The notes: generated by a model from the letters alone, not told the origin. Counted from the first letter of the stretch, positions 27,393 through 36,608 are shown. The stretch: DNA of 64,000 bases from JANOYJ01 sp963792485 (GCA_963792485.1 CAWBWL010000014.1:185959-249958); one strand, 5' to 3'. Numbers and translations are program-made.

Positions 27393-29053
27393 TCAGCCCG
27401 TCGCGAGTTCCCCCGCCAACGCCTTGCCAATCAGCCCCCGCGTCTCACTGATGCCATACAGCGCGGCGAAGCTGCCAAAGCGTCGGCCCCTTCTCCTGCC
27501 CGATCAGCACCTGATACAGCATCGAGAAAAACGCCACCGACACTCCGGGCCCGCCTTCAGGGCTCTTCTTGTCATGATCCTGATAACGCGCAATGGCGCG
27601 GGCAACGTTGAGGATGGCGTTCTGGATGGCGTCGCCATCCGCGCCCTGCGGCAGCGTCGGCGAGCTTTTCGTCCAAAGCGCGCAAGTGCCTCACGTTCCA
27701 CATCGTCCGGCGCGCGGAACACTTTCGTCGGCTTCACGAAATCATCGAAATAGCGGATCGCATAACCTGTCAGCTCATCAAGCTTCGGATGCGTCTTGGC
27801 CGTCACGCCTGGCGCGTACCGCGAAATGAAACCCCAGAGCACATTTTTGTCATGCGCGTTGGAGGCGCTGACCAGATTGAGCAGCAGCGAGAACGGCACC
27901 GGCATGTCTTCGCTTGGCGGCGAGCCGTAGAACATGTGCCAGACGGGATTGCCAAGCCGCTCCTTCCAGTCCTGCCTGTTGTAGGCGGCGAGGAAGGTGA
28001 AATATTCATCGACCGCGCGCGGGATGACGTCGAAATACAGCTTCTTCGCCGTCGTCGGCTTCTGGTACATGTAGAGGCCGAGGCTCTCGGTCGGCGCATA
28101 GGTCGAGCCATTGGTCGATGGTGATGCCATTGCCCTTCGACTTGGAAATCTTCTGGCCGTTCTCGTCGAGGAACAGCTCATAGACATAATGCTCCGGCGG
28201 CCGCCCGCCGAGCACCGAGCATATCTTGTCATAGACCGGCATGTTCGGCCCATGGTCCTTGCCGAACATTTCGAAATCAACGCCGAGCGCCGCCCACCTG
28301 GCGCCAAAGTCCGGCTTCCATTGCAGCTTCACCTTGCCGCCCGTCACCGGCAGCGTCACCTCGCGACCATCCTCGTCGGCGAAAGTGATCGTTCCCGCCT
28401 TGGCGTCCACATGCCTTCATCGGCACATAGAGCACGCGGCCGGTCATCGGCGAGATCGGCAGGAACGGGCTGTAAGTCGCGCGCCGCTCGTCGCCCAAAG
28501 TCGGCAGCATCACGCCCATTACCGCGTCGAACCGCTCCGCGACCCGCAGCAGGATCTCATCGAATTTGCCCGAGCGGTAATAGTCCGTCGCGCTCGCAAA
28601 TTCATAGTCGAAGCCGAACGTGTCGAGAAACCGCCGCAGCATCGCATTGTTGTGATGCCCGAAGCTCTCGTACTCCCCGCCGAACGGGTCCGGCACCACC
28701 GTCAGCGGCTTGTGCAAATGCGGCTCCAGAAACGACCGGTCCGGCACATTGTCCGGAATCTTGCGCATCCCGTCGAGATCATCGGAAAAGCACAGTAGCT
28801 TGGTCTCGACGCTGTTCTGCGTCAGAACATGAAACGCGTGCCGCACCATCGAGGTGCGCGCCACTTCGCCAAACGTGCCGATATGCGGCAGGCCGGACGG
28901 TCCATAGCCGGTCTCAAACAGCACCGTCTCCGGGAACCCGGTCTTCTCATAGCGCTTCACCAGCTTTTGCGCCTGCTCGAACGGCCAGGCTTTCGCTTCC
29001 GCCGCCGCCGCGATGAGTTCGGGCGTGAGTTCAAGCTTGGGCATGGCGGGCAC
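27393..29053 (-). pseudogene. lysS: Class I lysyl-tRNA synthetase, at least four frameshifts
   Basis: The joined product is a full archaeal-type (class I) LysRS. The N-terminal Rossmann part has FETGYGPSGLPHIGTFGEVARTSM (HIGH motif) and FSDDLDGMRKIPDNVP, and KISKSKGNGITIDQWL is the KMSKS motif. An extra T near 28412 breaks YVPMK from VDAKAGTITF. An extra G near 28105 breaks QWL from TYAPTESLGLYMYQKP. Two shifts near 27685-27670 fall within REALARALDEKLATLPQGADGD. A last one near 27480 precedes RFGSFAALYGISETRGLIGKALAGELATG. Such an enzyme is normally essential, so base-calling or assembly error is much likelier than decay unless a second lysS exists. Confidence 0.88.
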
Positions 29054-29210
29054 TTGGGAGGTTCCTTGAGTAAATTAGCTCTGCGGGAAGGGCGCGCGGA
29101 CCCTATGTGGGGTGGTGCGGGGCGTCAACCGCGATGCGGCGTTTTTCGCCTTGCGCGCCGTGCAAGAGCTCCGTAGGTCTCAGCACTCTTACCAAGCAGG
29201 AAAAAAGAGC

Positions 29211-29621
29211 ATGTCAAACAAGACCGCCCAGGAAGCCTTGATCCACATAATGGTGACGTCGTCGGCGGCGGACTCCAAACTTAAAGACATTGAACTTTCG
29301 ATGATCCGAAATTTCTGCGCCACGCTGCCAGTGTTCGAGGGCTTCAACATTGACACACTCGACGCCATCTCCAGCCGCACAGTTAAACTTCTTGGCGACG
29401 GGAATGGCATTGACGAGATACTGAGGATCGCCAAGAGCGAGCTGCCCGAGCGCCTGCATGAGACGGCCTATGCGCTGGCTGTCGAAGTTGCGGCAGTCGA
29501 TAGCAGCGCGGGTCAGGAGGAGCTGCAGTTTCTCGAACTCTTGGGCGATACGCTCAACATCGACAAGCTGGGCATGGCCGCGATTGAGCACTCCGCGCGC
29601 ATGCGCTACCGGCTGATTTAG
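29211..29621 (+). CDS. TerB-like helical protein
   Basis: 136 residues from ATG 29211, with an AGGAAAA sequence just upstream. It is all helical and acidic: SKTAQEALIHIMVTSSAADSKLKDIELSMIRNFCATLP, and later AYALAVEVAAVDSSAGQEELQFLELLGDTLNIDKLGMAAIEHSARMRYRL. This resembles the TerB/tellurite-resistance B fold, which binds metal through acidic residues. The role is unknown. It is followed after 12 bp by the sterol-desaturase-family gene, so the two are probably co-transcribed. Confidence 0.65.
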   Translation: MSNKTAQEALIHIMVTSSAADSKLKDIELSMIRNFCATLPVFEGFNIDTLDAISSRTVKLLGDGNGIDEILRIAKSELPERLHETAYALAVEVAAVDSSAGQEELQFLELLGDTLNIDKLGMAAIEHSARMRYRLI

Positions 29622-29633
29622 ATCGTTGAGCCA

Positions 29634-30443
29634 ATGGATTTTTTCGGATTTTCCGAACCTGCTGTTCGGCTTGCGGCATTCGGTTTGATCTTCTCGGCCT
29701 TGGCTCTGTTTGAGCTTTGGTCACCGCGCCTCGAGCGCGCGGAGCTCACGGGTGCGCTCAAGGCGCGGCGCTGGCTGACCAATATCGCGATCCTGATCGC
29801 ATCTTCCGCGGCGCTCCGCGTGATCTTTCCGCTGGCTGCGGTGGGTTCGGCGATATGGGCGGGCGAAAACGGCTACGGACTTTTGCCATGGCTTGGCCTG
29901 CATCCCATGGCCGCGGGCTTCCTCGCGTTCATGCTTCTCGATCTTGCCATCTGGTTCGAACATGTGATGAGCCACAAAATTCCGTTGTTCTGGCGTATCC
30001 ACCGCATGCACCATGCCGATACAGGCTTTGACATCACCACGGCGCTGCGCTTTCATCCGATCGAAATCGTGCTGTCGATGCTCTGGAAAGCGGCGGTGAT
30101 CATCGCCCTTGGGGCTCCGCCCGTTGCGGTCCTGATATTTGAGATCGTGTTGAATGGATCGTCCATGTTCAATCACGCGAACCTCAAGCTCCCGATGTCA
30201 GCCGACCGGATATTGCGTGTGATCATCGTGACGCCTGATATGCACCGTATTCACCATTCCTCGGAAACATCTGAAACGAACAGCAATTACGGCTTCAACT
30301 TCGCCTTCTGGGACCGTTTGTTTGGCACTTACGTGAAGGCTCCCCGCGCTGGTCAACTGGGGCTTGAAATCGGCCTCAAGGAATGGCGGGGCGAAACGCC
30401 GTCGCACCTGCTCTGGAGTCTCCTGCTGCCCTTCAGGCGCTGA
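29634..30443 (+). CDS. Sterol desaturase / fatty-acid hydroxylase family di-iron membrane enzyme
   Basis: 269 residues with about four membrane helices and the three histidine clusters of the family: WFEHVMSHKIPLFWRIHRMHHADTGFD (HxxxH and HRMHH) and DMHRIHHSSETSETNSNYGFNFAFWDRLFGTY (HRIHH). Such proteins use a di-iron centre and O2 to hydroxylate or desaturate lipids in the membrane. The substrate is unknown. Its 3' end overlaps the convergent yaiI-type gene by 11 bp. Confidence 0.9.
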   Translation: MDFFGFSEPAVRLAAFGLIFSALALFELWSPRLERAELTGALKARRWLTNIAILIASSAALRVIFPLAAVGSAIWAGENGYGLLPWLGLHPMAAGFLAFMLLDLAIWFEHVMSHKIPLFWRIHRMHHADTGFDITTALRFHPIEIVLSMLWKAAVIIALGAPPVAVLIFEIVLNGSSMFNHANLKLPMSADRILRVIIVTPDMHRIHHSSETSETNSNYGFNFAFWDRLFGTYVKAPRAGQLGLEIGLKEWRGETPSHLLWSLLLPFRR

Positions 30444-30909
30444 AACCCCGCCGCTTCAAGCGGACAATGGCCAGATCAAGAGCCGACAGGAAAGCCGAGC
30501 GCGCCTTCGGTGAAAACGGCTTTGGCCCGCCGGTGATTGTCCCCGCCTCCCGCAGATCCTGCATGAGGTTTCGCGTCGCCAGAACATTGCCGATCGAACT
30601 TGCCGTATGAAGTTTGCCATCCGGGGAAAGCACCTGCGCGCCCTTTGCGACACAGCGGCTGGCGAGCGGAATGTCGGCGGTGATCACGATGGACGTTTCG
30701 CCTGTATGAACAGCGATCCAGTCGTCCGCCTCGTCGAAACCCTTGCCGACAACAGTCAACGTAACGTTGGAATCGCGTGGCACTGCCATGTGCGAGTTGG
30801 CGACAAGTCTGACGAAAACTCCGTGCCGCTCAGCCACCCGGTAGATTTCGGATTTGACCGGGCAAGCGTCAGCATCGACCAATATCTCTATCGGCGCCAA
30901 GGATGTCAC
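30433..30909 (-). CDS. YaiI/YqxD family (DUF188, UPF0178) protein
   Basis: 158 residues with the family motifs ILVDADACPVKSEIYRVAERHGV, VRLVANSHM, and DDWIAVHTGETSIVITADIPLASRCVAKGAQVLSPDGKLHTASSIG. This is a PIN-like fold with conserved acidic residues (DADACPVK; TADIPLA) suggesting a metal-dependent nuclease site. Cellular role unknown. It follows the substrate-binding-protein gene at 2 bp on the minus strand. Confidence 0.93.
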   Translation of the reverse strand: MTSLAPIEILVDADACPVKSEIYRVAERHGVFVRLVANSHMAVPRDSNVTLTVVGKGFDEADDWIAVHTGETSIVITADIPLASRCVAKGAQVLSPDGKLHTASSIGNVLATRNLMQDLREAGTITGGPKPFSPKARSAFLSALDLAIVRLKRRGFSA

Positions 30910-30911
30910 AA

Positions 30912-31796
30912 TCAGTAAATCCCAAGCGGAAAATACTTCAGATAGAGCTCGTCCAAGAGGCCCTTGTCCTGAAGATTCTTGAGTGCAAAATTAATGCTTT
31001 GCTCAAGCGCAGTATCTTCCGCCTTCACCGCAATCCGCATTCCAGTACCGAGAAATTCATCCGAGAAAAACGGCCCGCTTGCAAAGGCACAGCAATCCTT
31101 GGAATTTGCGCTTGCCAGCCAAAAGGACAGTGTCGATGCATCTCCAAACACTGCGTCGGCCATTCCGCTCAGCAAGAGCTGCGCCGCAGCTTCGTCTCCG
31201 GCCACGGCGATGATCTGCGCCTTGGGAAAATACGAGCGAAGCATCTGCTCGTGCGCCGTTCCGCCCGCCACGCCAATGACTGTTCTCTGCGTCCCTGAAG
31301 AAGAAAGATCGAGCGTTTCAGTCTTCTTGCCTATGAACCGCGCCGCCGTCCGCAGATAGGGTCTTGAGAACGCAAGTTCAGCGCGCGCGCGCTCATCGGC
31401 AACCCTGCCGGCAATGACTGCTTCGCCATTCCCGGCAACGAGGCTCTTGTCGAGGTCTTCCCACGGCAAGGCTTGGATTTGGCAAAGATTTTCAACAGAA
31501 AGTTCCCGGCAGATGGCACGGGTCAAGTCAATGTTGAATCCGGTCAAACGGCCATCGGCGCTCAAATAATTGTAGGGGGGGAAGTCCAAAGTCGTCAAAA
31601 AACGCAGACGTGTGAAGTCGCTCAAATCGCCCCGCTGCAGCCGGTCCGTTGCGTCAATCGTGCGTGGCAATGTGGTTTCGGGTTGTGCAGTTTGACCAAA
31701 CGCGAGTGCGGAGGTGAGAACTGCTGTCGAAACAATGAGCGCTATAGGTAAAATTTTACGGGTAAATATTGGCAATTTCTGCAACCTTAAATCCAT
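30912..31796 (-). CDS. Periplasmic solute-binding protein, family 3
   Basis: 294 residues. The signal peptide (KILPIALIVSTAVLTSALAFG) is followed by an SBP_bac_3 domain: RFLTTLDFPPYNYLSADGRLTGFNIDLTRAICREL, LPWEDLDKSLVAGNGEAVIAG, RTVIGVAGGTAHEQMLRSYFP, and GMADAVFGDASTLSFWLA. The family binds amino acids or other polar solutes. No permease or ATPase gene is adjacent, so it may act with a distant transporter or as a sensor. Confidence 0.88.
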   Translation of the reverse strand: MDLRLQKLPIFTRKILPIALIVSTAVLTSALAFGQTAQPETTLPRTIDATDRLQRGDLSDFTRLRFLTTLDFPPYNYLSADGRLTGFNIDLTRAICRELSVENLCQIQALPWEDLDKSLVAGNGEAVIAGRVADERARAELAFSRPYLRTAARFIGKKTETLDLSSSGTQRTVIGVAGGTAHEQMLRSYFPKAQIIAVAGDEAAAQLLLSGMADAVFGDASTLSFWLASANSKDCCAFASGPFFSDEFLGTGMRIAVKAEDTALEQSINFALKNLQDKGLLDELYLKYFPLGIY

Positions 31797-31919
31797 GCTC
31801 TAACCCACTAAAACCCGTAAGACTAACTTTCTTCCTAATATAAATGTGAAGAGCTTGAAAGCCGTGGGTCGTTTCCCGCGTGCGGTGCGTTGTGGCGTTT
31901 TGAGTGGGGCATGTGAAGG

Positions 31920-33875
31920 ATGAACGCGTTCGACCGTGATGCAGTGTCGCTGCAAAACGACGCTGCGTTTGATCATACGAACTGCAATCCTGAACCAGCT
32001 ACGCTCATCCTTGGTCCGAATATGCATGATCGGCGCCACGACGCGCTTGACTGGACCAGCACTGTTTCACGTCTGCTGCGGCTGGGAGTGTCCGCCGCCA
32101 ACATCGAGAATTGTCGCCGTCAGGCACACCGGAACGGATCGACATTGTCCCGGGAGCTCGTCGTCTGCGGTCTCATGGACGAAGTGCTGTACTATCAGGA
32201 ACTCGCTGCGGACCTTGGAGTTGGATTTGCCGGCACTGTTGATCCGATGTCGCTGATAGTGCTTCCGGGACATTCACTTTCGTCTCTGCGAAAAGCTGCC
32301 GTCATCAAGGCTCTTGCGCCCGGTGGGCAAAGTTTTCTTCTGTCCGCTCCTGACGATCATCAGCTTGTTGCATTGGTCAGATCTTTGCGCCGGTCACCCG
32401 GGCTTCGCAAAACGATATGTCTGGCGGCGCCGTCTGTGCTGCACCAGGCATTGATTGAGCGGTTCACCGAAGACAGTCTGCGGCAGGCGGTTTTTCAGTT
32501 GCGCAATGCGGCGCCGGCGTTCTCTGCCTCACAAGTCGCAACGGGAAAGCAAGGCCTTGCCGCCGGTGTTCTGGTAACGCTCGTGCCAGTACTCGCTTGG
32601 TTCAATCCGTCGATCAGCCTGCTGTTGTGCCATATGCTCGCCAGTGTGATTTTTGCGGCTTGCGTTCTCATGCGAATTCGAGCCGCCAGCAGATTTTCGT
32701 CGATTGAGTTGCCACAGACACTGGAAGAGCCGGAGGGACCCTATCCCATCTACACCGTGCTTGCGGCGGTTTATCGCGAGACCAGTGTTGTCCCGCAATT
32801 GGTTTCTCATCTGATGGCGCTGAACTGGCCTGCTTCGCGTCTCGAAATCATGATTGTGTGTGAGGCTTCTGACGAGCCGACGATAGATGTATTGAGACGC
32901 ACTGTGGATCCTGATCGAATTCAAGTCGTCGTGGCTCCGCAGCAGGGCCCTCAGACAAAACCACGCGCCCTGTCCTTTGCCCTTCAGGCCGCGCGCGGCG
33001 AGTTCGTGGTCATCTACGACGCCGAAGACCGGCCACATCCCGATCAGTTGATCGAAGCATATGCAAGATTTCAGCGTGAGCCGATGACCACCGCCTGCCT
33101 TCAGGCGCCTTTGGTGGTGACAAATCAGGCACAAGGATTTCTGGCCAGAATGTTCTCCTTTGAGTACGCTGCGTTGTTCGGCGGTCTGCTGCCATACCTC
33201 ACCGCAACAGGAAAATTCATCCCGCTCGGCGGAACGTCAAATCATTTCCGCCGTTCCGTGCTCCAGGACGCTGGAGGGTGGGACCCTTTCAACGTGACCG
33301 AAGACGCGGATCTGGGTACCCGGTTGTCCCGTCTCGGCTACTCCTGCGGCATGCTGTCCAAGCCAACGCTTGAAGATGCGCCCGTTCGCTTCGGTGAGTG
33401 GCTCCCGCAGCGCATCAGATGGTTCAAAGGTTGGCTGCAGACATGGCTCGTTCACATGCGAAGACCGGGTGATCTACTTCGCGAATTTGGTATGCGCGAT
33501 TTTCTCCGCTTCCAGCTCTTGACCATGGGAATGTTTCTGTCTGCTTTGGTTTACCCGTCAATGCTGCTCGTTGTGGTCCGGGGGGCATATCTGACTATGA
33601 CCAGTTCAGTTCACGCAATGTCCTCGCTGGCGATGTTGTTGTTTGTGATCGACCTTTGCAATGTGATTTTGGGGCATATGGTCTTTTCGGCGCTTGGAAC
33701 GAAAGTCGAGCGGGCGCGGCGTGTCCGTCCAGGCACGTTCCTGGTTCTGCGGCTGCCGATTTACTGGACGCTCTTGTCAATCGCGGCTTGGGGTGCGCTC
33801 TGGGAGCTGATCCGCAAGCCGCACCACTGGAACAAGACCGAACATTTCCCGACTGATTCAGCCGGTGCACAATAG
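31920..33875 (+). CDS. Processive-type family 2 glycosyltransferase with GspE-like N-terminal domain
   Basis: 651 residues. Residues ~40-200 resemble the MshEN/T2SSE N-terminal domain (SRLLRLGVSAANIENCRRQ; LSRELVVCGLMDEVLYYQELAADLGV). Two helices (GVLVTLVPVLAWF; LLLCHMLASVIFAACVLM) lead into a GT2 catalytic domain with IYDAEDRPHPDQL, NVTEDADLGTRLSRLGY and the QxxRW motif QRIRWFKGWLQT. Several C-terminal membrane helices follow. The pattern is that of cellulose-synthase-like inner-membrane transferases, without a PilZ domain. Product and partners are unknown. AAGG directly abuts the chosen ATG, so a start somewhat downstream is possible. Confidence 0.85.
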   Translation: MNAFDRDAVSLQNDAAFDHTNCNPEPATLILGPNMHDRRHDALDWTSTVSRLLRLGVSAANIENCRRQAHRNGSTLSRELVVCGLMDEVLYYQELAADLGVGFAGTVDPMSLIVLPGHSLSSLRKAAVIKALAPGGQSFLLSAPDDHQLVALVRSLRRSPGLRKTICLAAPSVLHQALIERFTEDSLRQAVFQLRNAAPAFSASQVATGKQGLAAGVLVTLVPVLAWFNPSISLLLCHMLASVIFAACVLMRIRAASRFSSIELPQTLEEPEGPYPIYTVLAAVYRETSVVPQLVSHLMALNWPASRLEIMIVCEASDEPTIDVLRRTVDPDRIQVVVAPQQGPQTKPRALSFALQAARGEFVVIYDAEDRPHPDQLIEAYARFQREPMTTACLQAPLVVTNQAQGFLARMFSFEYAALFGGLLPYLTATGKFIPLGGTSNHFRRSVLQDAGGWDPFNVTEDADLGTRLSRLGYSCGMLSKPTLEDAPVRFGEWLPQRIRWFKGWLQTWLVHMRRPGDLLREFGMRDFLRFQLLTMGMFLSALVYPSMLLVVVRGAYLTMTSSVHAMSSLAMLLFVIDLCNVILGHMVFSALGTKVERARRVRPGTFLVLRLPIYWTLLSIAAWGALWELIRKPHHWNKTEHFPTDSAGAQ

Positions 33876-33877
33876 CC

Positions 33878-34558
33878 CTATCTCGGCCTTGAACCAAAAA
33901 TGCCCCGCCCTGCCGCCTGCGCTTCAGAACCAAGCGACGCGTAAGGTCCGCCCGCCTTGGCGCGCGCCCAGCCGTTCCTGACAAGCCATGCAGCCGGGTC
34001 GTCGCCCTGCAGCAGACATTCGCCGAGAATGGCGTCATCCGGGCGCTGGTCGGGCAGCTTGCAGTTCAGGGCGCGCCCCCTCAGATAGGCGCGAAAGGCC
34101 GTGCGCGCGCCCATGCCGCAAGGCCACGAAACGCCGCCCGCATCCGTGCAGCTTTCATTGGTCGGCACTGTGTCAAGTCCGGGCAGGACTATCGTGACGC
34201 CGTCAATGTCGAGAATGCCCGCGGCGGTTGCTATGGGCTGGTGAATGAGTCGCCAGCGCTTGGGTAATGTGTCCGGATCAGGTGGCGGCGCCGGCGGGGC
34301 GGGGGTGGCAAGCACGCTCAGCGGTTCGCGGGCAGGTTCACGCGCCAGCGCGGCCGCACCCGCCTCTCGCCCCGCCTCTTCAGTTCCAAGCTGGACCGGC
34401 GCTATGGACTTATTTGCGGCAGTCTCCGCAGACCCGCCCTTATCCGGCGGCGGGACCTCGTCTGTCGACAAAAACAGCACTGCCGGAATGCCAATCCCCG
34501 CAGTGAAGAGAAGCGCCCAAACGATTATGCGCGCACTGCGGCTTACTGGCTTGCCCAT
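33878..34558 (-). CDS. Membrane-anchored SNase-like (thermonuclease family) protein, catalytic residues not evident
   Basis: 226 residues. An N-terminal anchor (IIVWALLFTAGIGIPAVLFL) and a Pro/Ala-rich linker precede an SNase-like OB fold (residues ~105-226): AAGILDIDGVTIVLPGLDTVP, MGARTAFRAYLRGRALNC, LVRNGWARAKAGGPYASLGSEAQAAGRGIFG. In true nucleases the strand after the first motif reads RLxGIDAPE with a later catalytic Arg. Here it is LPGLDTVPTNESC, so the active site looks lost. Two Cys pairs could form disulfides outside the membrane. It overlaps the preceding S24-type regulator by 16 bp, implying translational coupling. Confidence 0.75.
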   Translation of the reverse strand: MGKPVSRSARIIVWALLFTAGIGIPAVLFLSTDEVPPPDKGGSAETAANKSIAPVQLGTEEAGREAGAAALAREPAREPLSVLATPAPPAPPPDPDTLPKRWRLIHQPIATAAGILDIDGVTIVLPGLDTVPTNESCTDAGGVSWPCGMGARTAFRAYLRGRALNCKLPDQRPDDAILGECLLQGDDPAAWLVRNGWARAKAGGPYASLGSEAQAAGRGIFGSRPR

Positions 34559-35202
34559 GTGATGCGCGCTATCCAGTCAAGCTCGGCGCGGCGAAATTCG
34601 CGGTCGCTATGCTCGGGATTGAGTGAGGACAGAATGACCTTTTCGCCGGTCTGCCGATGCAGGATCTTTGCCATCACTTCGCCTGTCTTGGTTTTTGCAA
34701 CGACGCGGTCACCCTTGCGGACCGGAGCCATGGGCGAAACAATGATTGTATCTCCGTCACGGTAGAGCGGCAGCATGGAATCGCCCGCCACTTTCAACCC
34801 GTAAGCGCTTCCCGCCGCACCCGGATAATCGACCTCCTCCCATCCCTCTCCCACAGGAAAGCCCGCGTCATCGAAATATCCGCCAGCCCCCGCCTGCGCA
34901 AAGCCCATGATTTGAGCTTTGCTGCCACGCATGGATTTGATTTCGGGCGCTGCGGGCAGGCGGTCAAGCATTGACATGAAATCGCTCAGCGTCGAGCCGG
35001 TTGCCGCAATGATCTTGGCAAGCGACTCCGTTGACGGCCAGCGCGGCCGCCCGTCCTGTCCGAGGCGTTTTGACTTGTTGAATGTCGTGGGATCGAGGCC
35101 TGCGCTTTTTGCCAAGGCGGAGGCGGAAACTCCGCGCTTTGCCGCAAGCGCGTCTATCGCGCTCCATACACTTTCATGGCTGAGCACGTCGCTCTCCTTC
35201 AA
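34543..35202 (-). CDS. XRE-family HTH regulator with S24/LexA-like C-terminal domain
   Basis: 219 residues. The N-terminal HTH (WSAIDALAAKRGVSASALAKSAGLDPTTFNKSKR) is joined to an S24 peptidase-like domain with the nucleophile Ser in GLKVAGDSMLPLYRDGDTIIVSP and the general-base Lys region GDRVVAKTKTGEVMAKIL. This is the layout of CI/LexA-like repressors that may self-cleave. This chromosomal, non-phage version is widespread in rhizobia. The true start may be the GTG or ATG within MKESDVLSHES. Direct repeats upstream (35221-35247) could be its operator. Confidence 0.85.
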   Translation of the reverse strand: MKESDVLSHESVWSAIDALAAKRGVSASALAKSAGLDPTTFNKSKRLGQDGRPRWPSTESLAKIIAATGSTLSDFMSMLDRLPAAPEIKSMRGSKAQIMGFAQAGAGGYFDDAGFPVGEGWEEVDYPGAAGSAYGLKVAGDSMLPLYRDGDTIIVSPMAPVRKGDRVVAKTKTGEVMAKILHRQTGEKVILSSLNPEHSDREFRRAELDWIARITWASQ

Positions 35203-35220
35203 GCCGGTAGTCGCCAGGCA

Positions 35221-35247
35221 CTAAAATTCTACCTGAAATTATTCCTA
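35221..35247. promoter_or_regulatory. A/T-rich direct repeats upstream of the S24 regulator
   Basis: On the minus strand TAGGAAT and TAGAATT recur about 16 bp apart, 20-45 bp before the regulator start, in otherwise GC-rich DNA. A possible autoregulatory operator or its promoter -10/-35 region. Weak evidence. Confidence 0.3.
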
Positions 35248-35380
35248 AACCTTGTTCGCATCCTTGTCCAGTCCACGTCCGGAAAGTCTATCACGGGTAT
35301 GTTCATTGCTTTCGCGCGGAGCGCTGCAGTAGAGAAGAGCGCCAACCGCAGTGAAAGTTTTCCCATGAGCGCCCGCCCCG

Positions 35381-35986
35381 ATGTTTGACGGCGTCATCCG
35401 ACGACAAATTGACCCGCAGCTCAACGCCATCAGCCGCAGGCTGGCAGACGCGGGCGTCACCGCCAACGCCGTCACGCTCACCGGCTGCGCGCTGGGCCTC
35501 GCCGCGGGACTGTCGATTGCCTATCAGCACTTCTGGATTGCCATTTTTCTTATCATCATAAGCCGCCTGTGTGACGGCCTTGACGGAGGAATAGCCAAGA
35601 TCCTGGGCAAGACCGATCTCGGCGGCTATCTCGACATTGTGCTGGATTTTGTCTTCTATGGCGCCATCCCGCTCGGCTTTGCATTCGCCGATCCTGCCCA
35701 GAATGCGCTGCCTGCCGCAGCGCTTCTGTTCTCGTTCTACGTCAACGGCGCAAGCTTCCTCGCCTATGCCATTATGGCCGAAAAGCGCGGACTCCAAACA
35801 GAAGTGCGCGGTCCGAAGTCTCTGTTCTTCACGACAGGGTTGGCCGAAGCCAGCGAAACAACCACGGTTTTCATTCTGGCCTCCCTTGCGCTGCACTGGT
35901 TTCCGGCGTTGGCTTGGGGCTTTTCGGCAGTGTGTCTCGTCACTGCGGCGGCGCGGATATTTCAGGCGTGGCGGGAGTTTGGTTAG
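35381..35986 (+). CDS. CDP-alcohol phosphatidyltransferase family membrane protein
   Basis: 201 residues, about five helices. The family motif D-x2-D-G-x2-A-x8-G-x3-D-x3-D is present as CDGLDGGIAKILGKTDLGGYLDIVLD, with Lys in the common Arg position (A-K). Such enzymes transfer a phosphatidyl group from CDP-diacylglycerol to an alcohol in phospholipid synthesis. The acceptor is not deducible. A single gene divergent from the S24 regulator. Confidence 0.88.
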   Translation: MFDGVIRRQIDPQLNAISRRLADAGVTANAVTLTGCALGLAAGLSIAYQHFWIAIFLIIISRLCDGLDGGIAKILGKTDLGGYLDIVLDFVFYGAIPLGFAFADPAQNALPAAALLFSFYVNGASFLAYAIMAEKRGLQTEVRGPKSLFFTTGLAEASETTTVFILASLALHWFPALAWGFSAVCLVTAAARIFQAWREFG

Positions 35987-36000
35987 GGTTGTATTTTCCC

Positions 36001-36011
36001 ATAACAGTTAT
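36001..36011 (+). promoter_or_regulatory. Short palindrome before parDE
   Basis: ATAACAGTTAT, a perfect 11-bp palindrome 32 bp before the parD start. ParD antitoxins repress their own promoters at such dyads. AAGGAG follows at 36029-36034. Confidence 0.4.
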
Positions 36012-36042
36012 TAAAAATGACTTTTGAAAAGGAGAATCCGTG

Positions 36043-36297
36043 ATGGCCATCAGCGCGCAGCTTGGACCTGTCCTCGAAGATTATGTGTCCGGTCTAGTCT
36101 CGCAAGGCCGTTACAATTCCAAAAGCGAGGTCCTGCGCGAGGGCGTCAGGCTGGTGCAGGAGCGCGAGTCTCGGCTGGCCGCGCTGGATGCGGCCATTGC
36201 CGCTGGGCGCGCTGATGTCGCTGCGGGACGCGTCATTTCCATTGAAGAGGCGTTTGAGCGGCTGGATGCAAAATTCGCCGCTGCGGCGGCAGAGTAG
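36043..36297 (+). CDS. parD: ParD-family antitoxin (ribbon-helix-helix)
   Basis: 84 residues: ISAQLGPVLEDYVSGLVSQGRYNSKSEVLREGVRLVQERESRLAALDAAI is the ParD/CopG-like RHH domain, followed by an acidic toxin-binding tail (SIEEAFERLDAKFA). ATG 36043 was chosen, and a GTG one codon earlier is also possible after AAGGAG. The stop overlaps the toxin start by one base. Confidence 0.9.
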   Translation: MAISAQLGPVLEDYVSGLVSQGRYNSKSEVLREGVRLVQERESRLAALDAAIAAGRADVAAGRVISIEEAFERLDAKFAAAAAE

Positions 36298-36608
36298 TGG
36301 CGCATAAAGTCCGCATTTCGATCGAGGCGTTTCGCGACCTTGAGCAGATTGGCGAAAGAATTTCTTTGGATAGCCCGGCTCATGCCCGCAAGCTGGTGAA
36401 TGACCTGCTGAAGAGCTGTCAGTCTTTGAAAAGGTTTCCAGAGCGGTTTGCCAAAGTGCGCCGATTTTCAGAACTTCGGCGAAGGGTTCATGAAAGCTAC
36501 CTGATTTTCTATGACGTCTCGTCCAGCCATGTCGATGTGATCCACATCCTGCACGGCGCCATGGACTATGAGCGCATCCTGTTCCCCGAAGACGGCGGCG
36601 AAGACTAA
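36297..36608 (+). CDS. parE: ParE-family toxin (RelE superfamily)
   Basis: 103 residues beginning at GTG 36297 within the parD stop (TAGTG). Core motifs are RISIEAFRDLEQIGERISLDSPAHARKLVNDLL, RFPERFAKVRRFSELRRRVHESYLIFYDV, and VDVIHILHGAMDYERILFP. ParE toxins inhibit DNA gyrase; RelE relatives cut mRNA. The ParD partner supports ParE. The 3' end overlaps convergent metZ by 4 bp. Confidence 0.9.
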   Translation: MAHKVRISIEAFRDLEQIGERISLDSPAHARKLVNDLLKSCQSLKRFPERFAKVRRFSELRRRVHESYLIFYDVSSSHVDVIHILHGAMDYERILFPEDGGED

